From Tautonia sp040717455 (GTDB lineage Bacteria > Planctomycetota > Planctomycetia > Isosphaerales > Isosphaeraceae), in assembly GCF_040717455.1 (NCBI RefSeq), contig NZ_JBFEFH010000001.1, positions 62,001-126,000 on the forward strand: DNA of 64,000 nt, in the 5' to 3' direction. A program made the position numbers and the translations under genes. The notes beneath the pieces are model-generated. The model was given only the letters and a program-made list of their open reading frames with translations. It did no database searches and was not told the DNA's origin. Positions 34,529 to 44,231 of this stretch are shown piece by piece (position 1 is the first letter of the stretch; every line of letters begins with the position of its first letter).

Positions 34529-35530
34529 TCAGCACTCGGCCGTCTCCATGGTGATGCGCATGCTCTCCTGCTGCCCAGGTTTCAGGATGCGGAGCCCGGC
34601 ATCGACGCCTCGCTGTTGCAGGTTGATCGCGTCGGTCGTCTGGGTATAAGGCTCGATGGCGATGATGTCGTCGCCGAACGGAGGGGTGAAGACGACGATC
34701 TCCCGGAACGGGATGGCATCGAACCCGATGCGGAACTCGGCGCCCAGGGACTCATCGATCAATCGGCAGACGACGAACCCCTCGGCGTTGTGCTCCAGGC
34801 CGGTCAGGACGGCATCGACCCGGAGCCCCTGCATCGACTTGCCCCGGCGGAAGTCGAGCGCCTCCGAAACAGGCCGGACCTCTCCGGTCGGGATCGTCTC
34901 GTCGAGGACCCACGCCTGAGACGCCGGGATCACGACCTGCGTCCGCGACAGGCTGCCGCCGCTCCCGAACGGCAGTCGGAAATACGGATGGAAGCCCAGG
35001 CCATAGGGGAGATCGCCGTCGGACTCGTTCGCGACCGTGGCGTCGAGGACGAGGGTCCTCCCGTGAAGGGCGTAGCGGAGGTCGAGGTAGCCCTCGCTCG
35101 GCCATCGAGGGCTGCCATCAGGGAAGGTCTTCGCGAGCCGATACCGGCCGCTGAGGAAGGCCCCGTCCGGCCCCTCTCCGTGGTCGGTCACTTCCCAATC
35201 GGCATCGAGCGCGAACCCGTGGATGGCGTGCGGCGGCTTGGTGAGCGGGAGTCGGTACGACGTCCCTTCCCAGTCGAAACGCCCGTGGCTGATCCGGTTC
35301 GGGAACGGGAAGAGCACGGGAAAACCATGCTTCGCCGGGTGCTGGGGGGCCTGTTCCCAGCCCGGCTCGGCCACGACCAGCGGCCGCAGCGCCCCGGCCG
35401 CCGGCAACTTCAGGTCGAACAGGTTGAACCCGAACGACGGCAGGATCGAGGCGGAGGCTTCGGAGTCCGTGTCGTTCAAGATCCAGACGGTGCGGCCACC
35501 GCGTTGTTCGGTGCGGACGTGGCAATCCAT
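34529..35530 (-). CDS. Aldose 1-epimerase family protein
   Basis: A 333-residue galactose-mutarotase-like protein. The histidines expected at the active site lie in PHAIHGFALDADW and GLGFHPYFRLP, and the catalytic glutamate in IAIEPYTQTTDA. The start at 35530 was chosen because GGAGG lies nine bases upstream. There is no signal peptide, so it is cytosolic. The family opens and closes sugar rings, converting alpha and beta anomers. It follows the PH-like membrane gene by about 100 bases on the same strand but gives no sign of a sugar-specific operon. Confidence 0.88.
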   Translation of the reverse strand: MDCHVRTEQRGGRTVWILNDTDSEASASILPSFGFNLFDLKLPAAGALRPLVVAEPGWEQAPQHPAKHGFPVLFPFPNRISHGRFDWEGTSYRLPLTKPPHAIHGFALDADWEVTDHGEGPDGAFLSGRYRLAKTFPDGSPRWPSEGYLDLRYALHGRTLVLDATVANESDGDLPYGLGFHPYFRLPFGSGGSLSRTQVVIPASQAWVLDETIPTGEVRPVSEALDFRRGKSMQGLRVDAVLTGLEHNAEGFVVCRLIDESLGAEFRIGFDAIPFREIVVFTPPFGDDIIAIEPYTQTTDAINLQQRGVDAGLRILKPGQQESMRITMETAEC

Positions 35531-35629
35531 CGGGCGATCCTCCGGTGCGGTCACGAAACTCGGGTTCCGAGGCGCACTCGATTCCAACCGCCCGGGCTCG
35601 CGATGGCAAGACGATCGTGGTCGGGTCAT

Positions 35630-36127
35630 TCAATCGAGCGAGCCGGCCGAGCTTCCCTGGAGAAACCGCTGGCGCCAGGCGTTGAGTTGCTCGACCAGGT
35701 CCTGGGCATCGAGTCCGTACGTGTCGGCCAGGCTGACCTCTCGCCGTCGACTCCGGCGGACCCAGAGGGGGATCCCGGGGTCGTCGCGATCGGCCAGGCG
35801 ATAGCCGACCCAGACATACTTGCGCGGGAGCGGGATCAACTCGAACCGATCGACCTCGGACCATCGCACCCGCCGTTTTCGGAGGGGAGAGCGTTCGATG
35901 AACCCGTCGGGCCCCAACTCGATGTGGCATCGCTTGCGGTCGAGCGATTGCAGGCAGTTGACCGATCCGAGCAGGAAGAACCCGGCGCCGAGGGCCGCAG
36001 GCACCGAGGTGCCATCAGCCACGACCTTCATCAAACACGCCAGGCCGAGCATGGCACAGCCGATGGCCAGGAGGACGAACTTCCCCCGGTCGGGGAAATA
36101 GCGGACCACGTCGAAGCCTCGATCCAT
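35630..36127 (-). CDS. Membrane protein with PH-like domain, unknown
   Basis: A 165-residue protein. Two membrane helices near the N-terminus (FVLLAIGCAMLGLACLM and VPAALGAGFFLLGSVNCL) are followed by a soluble domain whose IELGPDGFIERSPLRKRRVRWSEV and VGYRLADRDD strands look like bacterial PH (bPH) domains. It lies 80 bases after the sqdX-like gene and may be its co-transcribed neighbour. Function unknown; a lipid-related role is a guess from the neighbours only. Confidence 0.65.
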   Translation of the reverse strand: MDRGFDVVRYFPDRGKFVLLAIGCAMLGLACLMKVVADGTSVPAALGAGFFLLGSVNCLQSLDRKRCHIELGPDGFIERSPLRKRRVRWSEVDRFELIPLPRKYVWVGYRLADRDDPGIPLWVRRSRRREVSLADTYGLDAQDLVEQLNAWRQRFLQGSSAGSLD

Positions 36128-36207
36128 GAGGGAACGCCTCCTACGTCCAAGGCCTGCGAGACTGGGAATCCGGCCGGGCATCCGGGGACGCGACGCTCGC
36201 ACGCCGG

Positions 36208-37380
36208 TCATGAGCCGGAATGGGCCGGGGGGACGGACGACTCCTCTTGCGATCGCGTCGCGATCGGCTCTCCCGAGAGGACGGACCGGTAATAGGAACG
36301 CAGCGCGTCGGTGGCGGAGGCCCAGCTCCACCGCTCGGCCTCCGACCGGGCACTTTGATGGAGTTGATCGCGATAGGAGGCCGAATCGAAGACACGTCGC
36401 GTGGCACGGGTCAAGCCATCGGGATCGGCCGGGTCGAACAGACAGCCGTTGACGCCATCGGTCACGATATCGGGAATGCCCCCCGCCCGGGCGGCGACCA
36501 CCGGGCATCCGGCGGCCATCGCCTCGAGCAAGACCAGGCCGAGCGTCTCGGTCCGAGAGGGGAAGAGCAGGGCATCGGCCGAGGCGAAGGCCGACGCCAG
36601 GCGCTCCCCCCGGTAATAGCCGAGGAACCGCGTCCGGGTCCCCTGGAAGTGGCGCTTCAGCTTCTCCCGCGCCGGCCCGTCGCCCACGAGGGCGAGCGTC
36701 GCCTCGGGCATCGCCTTCAGGACGGGCCGGATCTGTTCGATCTCCTTTTCGGCGGCCAGGCGCCCCACGTAAAGGAGGAGAGGGCCGTCGGATTGTCCTC
36801 CCGCCAGCTCCGCCCGCATGGCGTCCGACTTCAATCCCGGCCGGAACAGGTCGGTGTCGACCGCCCTGGGCCAGAGCGCCAGGTTGTGAAACCCCCGGGC
36901 GTTCAGCTCGTCGATCATCGCCGTCGAGGTGCACAGGTTCAGGCGGGCCTTGTTGTGCATCGAACGGATCAGCTTCCAGCAGAGCCCTTCCAGCGCGCCG
37001 AGCTTGTAATGCTTCAAATATTTCGGCACATGGGTGTGATACGAGGCCACCAGGGGCCGGTCCCGCTTGATCGCATGCGCGACCCCGCAGGCGCCGAGCA
37101 CGGCGGGATTGACCACGTGCACGATGTCCGGCTCGAACTTCACGAGCCGACTGCCGATCTTCTTGCCCGTGATCGCCAGCTTCAGCTCGGGATACAGGGC
37201 GAACGGGACCGCCGGCACGCCGATCACCCGCGCCCCCTCGAACCGCTTCGGGGCACCCGCCGGGGCGATGACGAGCACCTCGTCCCCCGCCCGTTTCAGG
37301 TGGGTGATCGTCTGCGTCAGCCGCGTGACGATTCCATCGATCTTCGGCAGGAACGTCTCGGTGAACAGCGCGATTCGCAT
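36208..37380 (-). CDS. sqdX: GT4-family glycosyltransferase, SqdX-like (SQDG synthase)
   Basis: A 390-residue GT-B glycosyltransferase. The start MRIALFTETFLPKIDGIVTRL is typical of the SqdX/PimB-like group. Other family marks are PDIVHVVNPAVLG, SYHTHVPKYLKHY, VDTDLFRP, YVGRLAAEKEI and the donor-binding ETLGLVLLEAMAAGCPVVAA. In cyanobacteria and plants, SqdX/SQD2 uses UDP-sulfoquinovose and diacylglycerol to make the sulfolipid SQDG at the inner membrane. The gene lies 157 bases downstream of sqdB on the same strand, which makes this role much more likely than for an isolated GT4 enzyme. The symbol is therefore context-supported; a glucosyl- or mannosyl-lipid transferase is the alternative. 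Confidence 0.75.
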   Translation of the reverse strand: MRIALFTETFLPKIDGIVTRLTQTITHLKRAGDEVLVIAPAGAPKRFEGARVIGVPAVPFALYPELKLAITGKKIGSRLVKFEPDIVHVVNPAVLGACGVAHAIKRDRPLVASYHTHVPKYLKHYKLGALEGLCWKLIRSMHNKARLNLCTSTAMIDELNARGFHNLALWPRAVDTDLFRPGLKSDAMRAELAGGQSDGPLLLYVGRLAAEKEIEQIRPVLKAMPEATLALVGDGPAREKLKRHFQGTRTRFLGYYRGERLASAFASADALLFPSRTETLGLVLLEAMAAGCPVVAARAGGIPDIVTDGVNGCLFDPADPDGLTRATRRVFDSASYRDQLHQSARSEAERWSWASATDALRSYYRSVLSGEPIATRSQEESSVPPAHSGS

Positions 37381-37537
37381 GGGAGTAGACACATGGGGAC
37401 GGTGAAACGACGGCCCGTCGATCTCGAACCGGGACCGCCAGGCCGGGCCTTGCATCGCGGACCGAGGCGGCACGCGGGCGAGGTCCAGGTGCCTCCGTCG
37501 CAAGACTCGACTCGGGCACCTGTGGCGGTTCGGCTGG

Positions 37538-38725
37538 TTAGCTGACCTTGACCCCTGAACCGATCTCGGCCGCCCCCGTCTTCCAGGAGACCTTCGGCAG
37601 GATCTCTTTCATGTCCACCCGATCGCGATACTTGATGGCGACATTCAGGAGGGAGTCGAGCAGGGAGTCGGACAGGTAGTGCGGCTGGAGTCCGAGGTCG
37701 AGGAGCTTCGTGTTCTTGGCGTTGTAGTAATGCTCCTCGCGCTCGACGCGGGGGTTCTCGACGTGCTCGATGGCCACGTCGAGGCCCAGCTTCGCACCGG
37801 CTTCCTTGACCTTCTCGGCCAGCTCTCCCACCGAGAATTGCTCGGTGAACTGGTTGTAGACGCGGAACTCGCCGGCGTCGGCCGGGTTGTTGCACGCGAT
37901 CTCGATGCAGCGGACGGTATCCCGGATGTCGAGGAAGCCTCGGGTCTGACCCCCTTTGCCGTAGACGGTCAACGGGTGGCCGATGGCGGCCTGGATGCAG
38001 AAGCGGTTCAGGGCGGTGCCGAAGACGCCGTCGTAGTCGAGCCGGTTGATGAGGAGCTCGTCCATCTCCGTTTCTTCGGTAATCACGCCGTAGACGACCC
38101 CCTGATTCAGGTCCGTCGCCCGCAGGCCCCAGATGCGGCAGGTGAAGTGGATGTTGTGGGTGTCGTGCACCTTGCTCAGGTGATAGAACGAGCCGGGCTG
38201 CTTGGGATAGGGGAGGGTATCCTTGCGGCCGTTGTGCTCGATCGTGATGTAGCCCTCCTCGATGTCGATGTTCGGCGTGCCGTATTCGCCCATCGTGCCG
38301 AGCTTCACCAGGTGGCAATCGGGCACGATGTCGCGCATCGCGAAGAGGATGTTCAGGTTGCCGACGACGTTGTTGACCTGCGTCTCGACGGCCCGCTCCC
38401 GGCTGATCATGGAGAAGGGGGCCGAGCGCTGCTCGCCGAAGTGGACGATCGACTCGGGCTGGAAGCGGCGGATGGCGTCGGAGAGGAAGGGGTAGTCGCA
38501 GCAGTCCCCCTGGAACAGCTCGATCGGCTTGCCGGTCAGTTGTTCCCAGCGTTCGAGCCTTCGCTGGAGCGGGGCGATCGGCGTCAGGGTCTCGATGCGG
38601 AGCTGGTTATCCCAGTGCCGGCGGATCAGGTTGTCGAGGATGGCCACCTCGTGGCCTCGGTTGGCCAGGTGCAGCGCAGTGGCCCAGCCGCAGTAACCGT
38701 CTCCACCGGTGACAAGAACGCGCAT
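37538..38725 (-). CDS. sqdB: UDP-sulfoquinovose synthase
   Basis: A 395-residue extended short-chain dehydrogenase that makes UDP-sulfoquinovose from UDP-glucose and sulfite with tightly bound NAD. The likeness to plant SQD1 is strong: GGDGYCGWATALHL at the NAD fold, HFGEQRSAPFSMISR, LGTMGEYGTPNIDIEEGYI, TALNRFCIQAAIGHPLTVYG and the closing LSDSLLDSLLN. Catalytic residues are present: a Thr in LGTMGEYG near residue 144, Y181 and K185 (YHLSK). With the neighbouring SqdX-like gene it forms the known SQDG pathway. Confidence 0.95.
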   Translation of the reverse strand: MRVLVTGGDGYCGWATALHLANRGHEVAILDNLIRRHWDNQLRIETLTPIAPLQRRLERWEQLTGKPIELFQGDCCDYPFLSDAIRRFQPESIVHFGEQRSAPFSMISRERAVETQVNNVVGNLNILFAMRDIVPDCHLVKLGTMGEYGTPNIDIEEGYITIEHNGRKDTLPYPKQPGSFYHLSKVHDTHNIHFTCRIWGLRATDLNQGVVYGVITEETEMDELLINRLDYDGVFGTALNRFCIQAAIGHPLTVYGKGGQTRGFLDIRDTVRCIEIACNNPADAGEFRVYNQFTEQFSVGELAEKVKEAGAKLGLDVAIEHVENPRVEREEHYYNAKNTKLLDLGLQPHYLSDSLLDSLLNVAIKYRDRVDMKEILPKVSWKTGAAEIGSGVKVS

Positions 38726-39159
38726 GGCGATCGCTCATTCGTTGATCGACGGCCCCGAGCAGCAGAACGGGGCGAGTCGGAGTGTGATTGATTGAGAGTG
38801 AGAGAGGGTCCGGGAGATCAAGGGTCGCGCCGCGAGGTGCCGTCGGGGACTCGGCCGGGAGTCTGGAGTCTGCGACGATGCCGAGGGGGTGGACAACCTC
38901 CAGGGAGCCGGAGAGACGCGATCCCGCAAAGGCTCGCACGAAGACCGTGCCGAAGACGCAACACCTTGCAAAGAGCATCCGGATCGCGATCAATGTTGGA
39001 GCATTATGCTAGAGATCGGCTGCGGCTCTTGACAAGGCGTGTTCCGGGGGCGGACGAAACGCCCTCGAACGATCGGCGGCGTTCGTCAACGCTCGACGTC
39101 TCGCGAGGCGTGGCCGAGCGGACGCCCCGATCGCCGCCTGTCCTGACCGGTCTCGAGCC
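38726..39159. other. Intergenic region upstream of sqdB
   Basis: 434 bases with no convincing gene. A modestly AT-richer patch lies at about 38950-39010 and may hold the sqdB promoter, but I see no clear sigma-70 pair. A stretch near 39103 loosely resembles the beginning of a serine/leucine tRNA but does not continue. Confidence 0.35.
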
Positions 39160-39576
39160 TTAGCCCTTGGACTTCGTCTTGGCCGCCCCGGTGCTCTCGG
39201 TGCCCTGGAGGATGGCATCGACCGAGCGGAGCAGCTTCTCCATCGCGAAGGGCTTGCGGATGTAATCCTTGACCCCGAGGAATTCGGCATAGGCCCGGTG
39301 CCGACTCCCCTCGTTGCCCGTGATCATGATGGTCGGGATCAGGCCCTCGGGGCGGGTCCGGAGCTTCTCCAGGACGAGGAAGCCGCTCTTGCGCGGCATC
39401 ATCATGTCGAGGATGATCAGATCCGGTTCTTCCCGCTCGGCCACGGTCAGGCCGGCATTGCCGTCTCGGGCGACGAGGACCCTGTAGCCCTTGCCCTCGA
39501 GGACCGTCCGCATCGAGTCGATGATCTCGGGGTCGTCGTCCACCAGGAGGATTGTCTTGTGGGCGGTCGCGGGCAT
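39160..39576 (-). CDS. Single-domain response regulator (CheY-like receiver)
   Basis: A 138-residue receiver domain with no output domain. Acidic pocket VDDDPE (D13/D14), phospho-acceptor D57 in LIILDMMMP, switch threonine in IMITGN and lysine in DYIRKPF are all present, so it should accept phosphate from a histidine kinase. The C-terminal tail (STGAAKTKSKG) is short and basic. No kinase gene is in the window, so the partner is unknown; it may act by protein contact. Confidence 0.9.
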   Translation of the reverse strand: MPATAHKTILLVDDDPEIIDSMRTVLEGKGYRVLVARDGNAGLTVAEREEPDLIILDMMMPRKSGFLVLEKLRTRPEGLIPTIMITGNEGSRHRAYAEFLGVKDYIRKPFAMEKLLRSVDAILQGTESTGAAKTKSKG

Positions 39577-39809
39577 CGTCGATCGGGCTCCGTCGAGGGA
39601 AGAAACGCTCCACCGCCGGGAAGCGAGGCGCGGTTGTTGAAAGTCCCATGATAGACGTTCCGGTCGATGCCGGGCAAGGTTACGGGGGGGTGGGAGTTCA
39701 CCAGAAGTGCCGTTAAGATCGAATCATTCCGCCGATCCCGGCCGGTGACGACGATCCTCCAGGTGGCCGGGAGCCCCCTCTCCTTCGCGTGATCGAGGCA
39801 AAGCGTTCC

Positions 39810-42800
39810 ATGCATCGAGTGACGACGTCTCGGGCCTTCGCCTGCGGGCTGATGATCGGACTGGTTACCTTGACCGGCTGGAGCGGACAGGTCGGCGGCC
39901 TGGCCGTCGCGAGCGACACCGACGCGACCGGGCCGGACGCCACGCCCGCCGCCGACGAGCCGACCCGGGCCATCGCCGGGTTCCGCGTGCCTGACGGGGC
40001 CTCGATCCGCCCCTGGGCGGCCGAGCCGTTGCTGGCCAACCCGGTCGCCTTCGCGGTCGACGACCAGGGCCGGGTGTACGTCGCCGAGACCTTCCGCCTC
40101 CATGAAGGCGTGACCGACAACCGCAGTCATATGTACTGGCTCGACGACGACCTGGCCCTGACGACCGTCGAGGGCCGCGTGGCGATGTACCGCAAGCACT
40201 TCGACGACGCGACCTTCCAGAGCTACGGCGTCGCCACCGACCGGCTCCGTCTGGTCGTCGATTCCGACGGCGACGGCTCGGCCGACAGCTCGACCGTGTT
40301 CGCCGACGGCTTCGACGACGTGGCCGCGGGCATCGGCGCGGGGGTGATCGCCCGAGACGGCGACGTCTGGTACACCTGCATCCCCGACCTCTGGAAGCTC
40401 CGCGACACGACCGGCGACGGCGTGGCCGATGTCCGCGAGTCGCTCCACACGGGCTACGGCGTCCACGTCGCCTTCCTCGGCCACGACCTGCACGGCCTGA
40501 TCTTCGGGCCGGACGGCAAGCTCTATTTCTCGGTCGGTGATCGCGGCCTGAACGTCGAGACGAAGGAGGGGACCCGGCTGGAGCTGCCCCACACGGGGTC
40601 CGTCCTGCGATGCGACCCGGACGGCTCGAACCTGGAGGTCGTCGCCACGGGGCTGCGCAACCCCCAGGAGCTGGCCTTCGACCGCTTCGGCAACCTGTTC
40701 ACGGTCGACAACAACAGCGACGGCGGCGACCAGGCCCGCCTGGTCGACATCGTCGAGGGCGGGGACAGCGCCTGGCACATCGGCTGGCAGTACCTCACCG
40801 AGCCCGTCGCCCGGGGCCCCTGGAACGCCGAGAATTTGTGGAAGCCCGAGTCGGAGGGGAACGACGCGGCCTACCTCCTCCCCCCGCTGGCGAACTTCAG
40901 CGACGGCCCTTCGGGGCTTGCCTTCAATCCCGGTGCCGCTGGCCTCCCCGGCCGCTACGACGACCACTTCTTCCTGGCCGACTTCCGCGGCACCCCCGGC
41001 AACAGCGGCGTGCGATCGTTCGCCGTCGAAGCCCATGGCGCGAGCTTCAAGCCCGTCGATCAGCACGAATTCCTCTGGTCGATCCTCGCCACCGACGTCG
41101 AGTTCCCCCCCTCGGGGGGGATGTACGTCAGCGACTGGATCGAAGGCTGGGGCCAGCCCGGCAAAGGGCGGATCTACCACCTGACCTTCGAGAACCCGGA
41201 CGACGCCGCGATCGCCGAGGTCGCCTCGTTGCTGGCCGAAGGATTCGACGGTCGATCGACGGACGAGCTGATCGGATTGCTCGGCCACGCCGATCAGCGG
41301 GTCCGGCAGCGGGCGCAGTTCGCCCTGGCCGATCGCGGAGCCGAGGCGATCGAGCCTCTGAAGAAGAGACTCGGCGACGAGGACGAGATGGTCCGGCTTC
41401 ACGCACTCTGGGGGCTCGGCCAGATTGCTCGGACGGATTCGAAGGCGTTGGTCATGCTCAGCCTGCTCGACGACCCGTCCCCCCACGTGCGGGCCCAAGC
41501 GGCGAAGCTGATCGGCGACCTGTTCGTCAATCCGCCCGACGTCCCCGGCACGAGGGGTCCCTCGGCCACGAGAAGACAGCAGCAATATGCGGTACTCAGC
41601 CTCGTGGAACGCCTTGCCGACGAGGAGCCCAGGGTCCGGTTGCAGGCGGCGATCGCATTGGGCAAACACGGAGCGATCGAGGGGTTCGAGGGTCATTTCG
41701 GCGCCGTCGATGGGCTTGCTTCTATGATCCGCGAGAACGCCGACGCCGACCCCTACCTCCGCCACGCCGGGGTGATGGGCCTGCTCGGTATCGCCAATAA
41801 CGAGGCGTTGGGCACCCTGGCGGAAGACGAATCCGCCTCGGTCCGGCTGGCGACCTTGCTCGTCTATCGGAGACAGCAGAATCCCGAGATCGCTCGGTTC
41901 CTGGACGATCCGGAGCCTCGGCTCGTCCTCGAAGCCGCCCGGGCGATCAACGACGCCCCCATCGACGGCGCGGCGGCGAAGTTGGCGGACCTGACGGTGA
42001 ACGCCGAGATGCCGTTGCCCCTGCTGCGGCGGGTCCTCAATGCCAACCTGAAGCTCGGCGGCCCGGACGCGGCGGATCGGCTCGCGCAGGTCGCGGCGAA
42101 TGACGGCATGCCGGAGACGATCCGCGTCGAAGCACTGGCCATCCTGGCCGACTGGGCCGACCCCCGCGGACGCGACCGGATCGTGGGCCTCTGGCGTCCC
42201 GTCCCGGGCCGACCGGCGGAGGAGGCGGCCGACGCCATCCGGCCGGTCGTCGCGGATTTGCTGGAGACGGGGGCCGATCCGATTCGGCTGGCCTCCGCCC
42301 GCGCGGTCGCCTCGCTCCGAATCTCTGAGGCAGGGCCGGCGCTGTTCGAACTGTTCGCGGACGACCAGGTCGAGGCCGAGGCCCGCGTCGAAGCCATCCG
42401 GGCACTGGACGCGATCGGCGACGGACGCCTCGCCGACGTGGCCCGACGGGCGACGACCGACCCCGAGGCCGCGGTGCGCACCGAAGGCTTGCGACTGCTC
42501 GCGAACCTCGACCCCGACGAGGCGCTCCCGATCCTGGAGTCGGTCCTGGAGCAAGGGACGACGGCCGAGCGTCAAGGGGCCTTCGAGACGCTCGGCCGAA
42601 TGGACGCGGATCGGGCCGACGAGGTGCTGGCCCTCTGGCTCGACCGCTTCCTGGCCGGCGACCTCCCCGGCGAGGTCCAGCTTGATCTGATCGACGCGGC
42701 CGAGCGGCGGTCGGCCGAGGCCGTCCGCGATCGGCTGGCCCGGATCGAGGCGTCCCGCCCCGAGGATGACCCGCTGGCCCCGTATCGCGAGACCCTCCTG

Positions 42801-43256
42801 GGGGGAGACGTCCGCCGGGGTCGCGAGATCTTCTTCGAGCGGACCGAGGCCCAGTGCCAGCGCTGCCACGCGATCAACGGGCAGGGGGGGGAGGTCGGCC
42901 CGGAACTCTCGGACATCGGCGCCCGGCACGACCGGGCCTACATCCTCGAATCGATCGTCGCCCCCGACGCCCGGATCGCCGAGGGGTTCGAGACGCTCGT
43001 GATCGCCACGACCGACGGCCAGATCCTGACCGGGATCGTCAAGGACGATTCGGGAGACTCGATGACCTTGATGGATGCCGACGGCAAGACCTTCACCATC
43101 GCCACGACCGCGATCGAGGAGCGACAACGCGGCATTTCCGCCATGCCGGTCGACCTGCTCAAGTATCTTTCAAAACGCGACCTCCGCGACCTGGTCGAGT
43201 ATCTTGCTCGACGGGACGGGACCGGGCCGGGGGCCCGCCGGGGGCACGGACGCTAG
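39810..43256 (+). CDS. PVC-type haem-binding CxxCH protein with HEAT repeats
   Basis: A 1148-residue secreted protein of a family typical of Planctomycetota and Verrucomicrobiota. After a signal peptide (residues 1-30) a beta-propeller dehydrogenase-like part runs to about residue 480 (PWAAEPLLANPVAFAVDDQG, RVYVAETFR, DGSADSSTVFADGFDD). HEAT-like repeats follow (LIGLLGHADQRVRQRAQF, ARDE-type helices). The C-terminal mono-haem cytochrome c domain has CQRCH at about residue 1015, and a methionine in SAMPVDLLKYL could be the axial ligand. ATG 39810 fits the signal peptide better than the frame start 39789. Probably oxidises sugars or alcohols with electron transfer through the haem. Confidence 0.88.
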   Translation: MHRVTTSRAFACGLMIGLVTLTGWSGQVGGLAVASDTDATGPDATPAADEPTRAIAGFRVPDGASIRPWAAEPLLANPVAFAVDDQGRVYVAETFRLHEGVTDNRSHMYWLDDDLALTTVEGRVAMYRKHFDDATFQSYGVATDRLRLVVDSDGDGSADSSTVFADGFDDVAAGIGAGVIARDGDVWYTCIPDLWKLRDTTGDGVADVRESLHTGYGVHVAFLGHDLHGLIFGPDGKLYFSVGDRGLNVETKEGTRLELPHTGSVLRCDPDGSNLEVVATGLRNPQELAFDRFGNLFTVDNNSDGGDQARLVDIVEGGDSAWHIGWQYLTEPVARGPWNAENLWKPESEGNDAAYLLPPLANFSDGPSGLAFNPGAAGLPGRYDDHFFLADFRGTPGNSGVRSFAVEAHGASFKPVDQHEFLWSILATDVEFPPSGGMYVSDWIEGWGQPGKGRIYHLTFENPDDAAIAEVASLLAEGFDGRSTDELIGLLGHADQRVRQRAQFALADRGAEAIEPLKKRLGDEDEMVRLHALWGLGQIARTDSKALVMLSLLDDPSPHVRAQAAKLIGDLFVNPPDVPGTRGPSATRRQQQYAVLSLVERLADEEPRVRLQAAIALGKHGAIEGFEGHFGAVDGLASMIRENADADPYLRHAGVMGLLGIANNEALGTLAEDESASVRLATLLVYRRQQNPEIARFLDDPEPRLVLEAARAINDAPIDGAAAKLADLTVNAEMPLPLLRRVLNANLKLGGPDAADRLAQVAANDGMPETIRVEALAILADWADPRGRDRIVGLWRPVPGRPAEEAADAIRPVVADLLETGADPIRLASARAVASLRISEAGPALFELFADDQVEAEARVEAIRALDAIGDGRLADVARRATTDPEAAVRTEGLRLLANLDPDEALPILESVLEQGTTAERQGAFETLGRMDADRADEVLALWLDRFLAGDLPGEVQLDLIDAAERRSAEAVRDRLARIEASRPEDDPLAPYRETLLGGDVRRGREIFFERTEAQCQRCHAINGQGGEVGPELSDIGARHDRAYILESIVAPDARIAEGFETLVIATTDGQILTGIVKDDSGDSMTLMDADGKTFTIATTAIEERQRGISAMPVDLLKYLSKRDLRDLVEYLARRDGTGPGARRGHGR

Positions 43257-43290
43257 ACGGCACGCCCCATGCGTGACTCCTCACGGACCT

Positions 43291-43311
43291 GCTCGCCGCC
43301 CTCCGGCGAGC
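43291..43311 (+). terminator. Hairpin after the haem protein gene
   Basis: gctcgccg pairs perfectly with cggcgagc around a five-base loop, 34 bases past the stop. There is no T-tract, so the termination role is only likely. Confidence 0.4.
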
Positions 43312-43380
43312 ACCCGGGAAGAGCTGAGCCGAGATGCTCGGGGATCGTCACCATTCGATTTCGGAAGCGAGTTGAAACTC

Positions 43381-44046
43381 ATGCATCGACTCATCGAAGG
43401 ATTGCACCGGTTCCGCGAAAGCGTTTTCCCCGACCGCAAGGCGTTTTTTGAATCGCTGGCGCAGGGGCAGAATCCGGATTTCCTGTTCATCACCTGCTGC
43501 GACTCGCGGGTCCAGCCCGACGTGGTGCTCCAGTCCAATCCGGGCGACCTGTTCATCCTGCGGAACATCGGCAATCTCGTGCCGCCCCATGGTGCCGACA
43601 ACAGCGTGGAGGCGGCCGTCGAGTATTCGATCCGGGTCCTGGGGGTCAAACATATAATCGTGTGCGGACACTCCTATTGCGGGGCGATGGAAGCGTTCCT
43701 GAACCCGCAGAACCTTGCGATGTTGCCCTCGGTGGTCAAATGGCTGCAGTACGCCGACTCGACCCGGCAGATCATGGCGGAGAATTACGGGCATCTGGAA
43801 GGCAAGGAGCGGCTCGACAAGGCCATCGAGATCAATGTCCTGGTCCAGCTCGAACATTTAACGACGCTCCCCAGCGTGGCTCCCCGCCTGATGCGCGGCG
43901 AGTTGGATCTGCATGGATGGGTTTACCGGTTCGAGTCGGGTGACCTCTCTGCGTACGATCCGGAAGCCAATTGCTTCGTCGATGTCGAGAAGGCTCACCT
44001 GCCGTCCATCCGGCCGGTCCACTCCACCCCGACCGCTCCGGGATGA
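43381..44046 (+). CDS. Beta-class carbonic anhydrase
   Basis: A 221-residue enzyme that interconverts carbon dioxide and bicarbonate. Zinc ligands are C39, H97 and C100; D41 and R43 form the usual dyad in TCCDSRVQPD, and CGHSYCGAM carries the second pair. The start is placed at MHRLIEGLHRF because it matches family N-termini; the longer frame into the previous gene is spurious. No signal peptide is present, so it is cytosolic. It lies 124 bases downstream of the haem protein and is probably a separate transcript. Confidence 0.93.
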   Translation: MHRLIEGLHRFRESVFPDRKAFFESLAQGQNPDFLFITCCDSRVQPDVVLQSNPGDLFILRNIGNLVPPHGADNSVEAAVEYSIRVLGVKHIIVCGHSYCGAMEAFLNPQNLAMLPSVVKWLQYADSTRQIMAENYGHLEGKERLDKAIEINVLVQLEHLTTLPSVAPRLMRGELDLHGWVYRFESGDLSAYDPEANCFVDVEKAHLPSIRPVHSTPTAPG

Positions 44047-44231
44047 TCGCAAAGGGGGGGATCGCGGGCGGATCGAGAAGCATTTCGAGCGCGATGCTCG
44101 ATTGTCCGAGTTGGCATGTGCGTTTTCGGTGGCACTTGGTTGTTGATGCGGTGATCGGCAACTAGAGTTGGAGGGTTCGCTCCCGCTGTTCTTGCTTCCC
44201 CTCTTCCAACGAGCGTCCCTGGGGACGAGTC

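Noticed and set aside
39103..39165. Possible serine/leucine tRNA start
   Set aside because: Only the first 20 or so bases look right. No anticodon stem, T-loop or CCA end follows, and it runs into the receiver gene stop.
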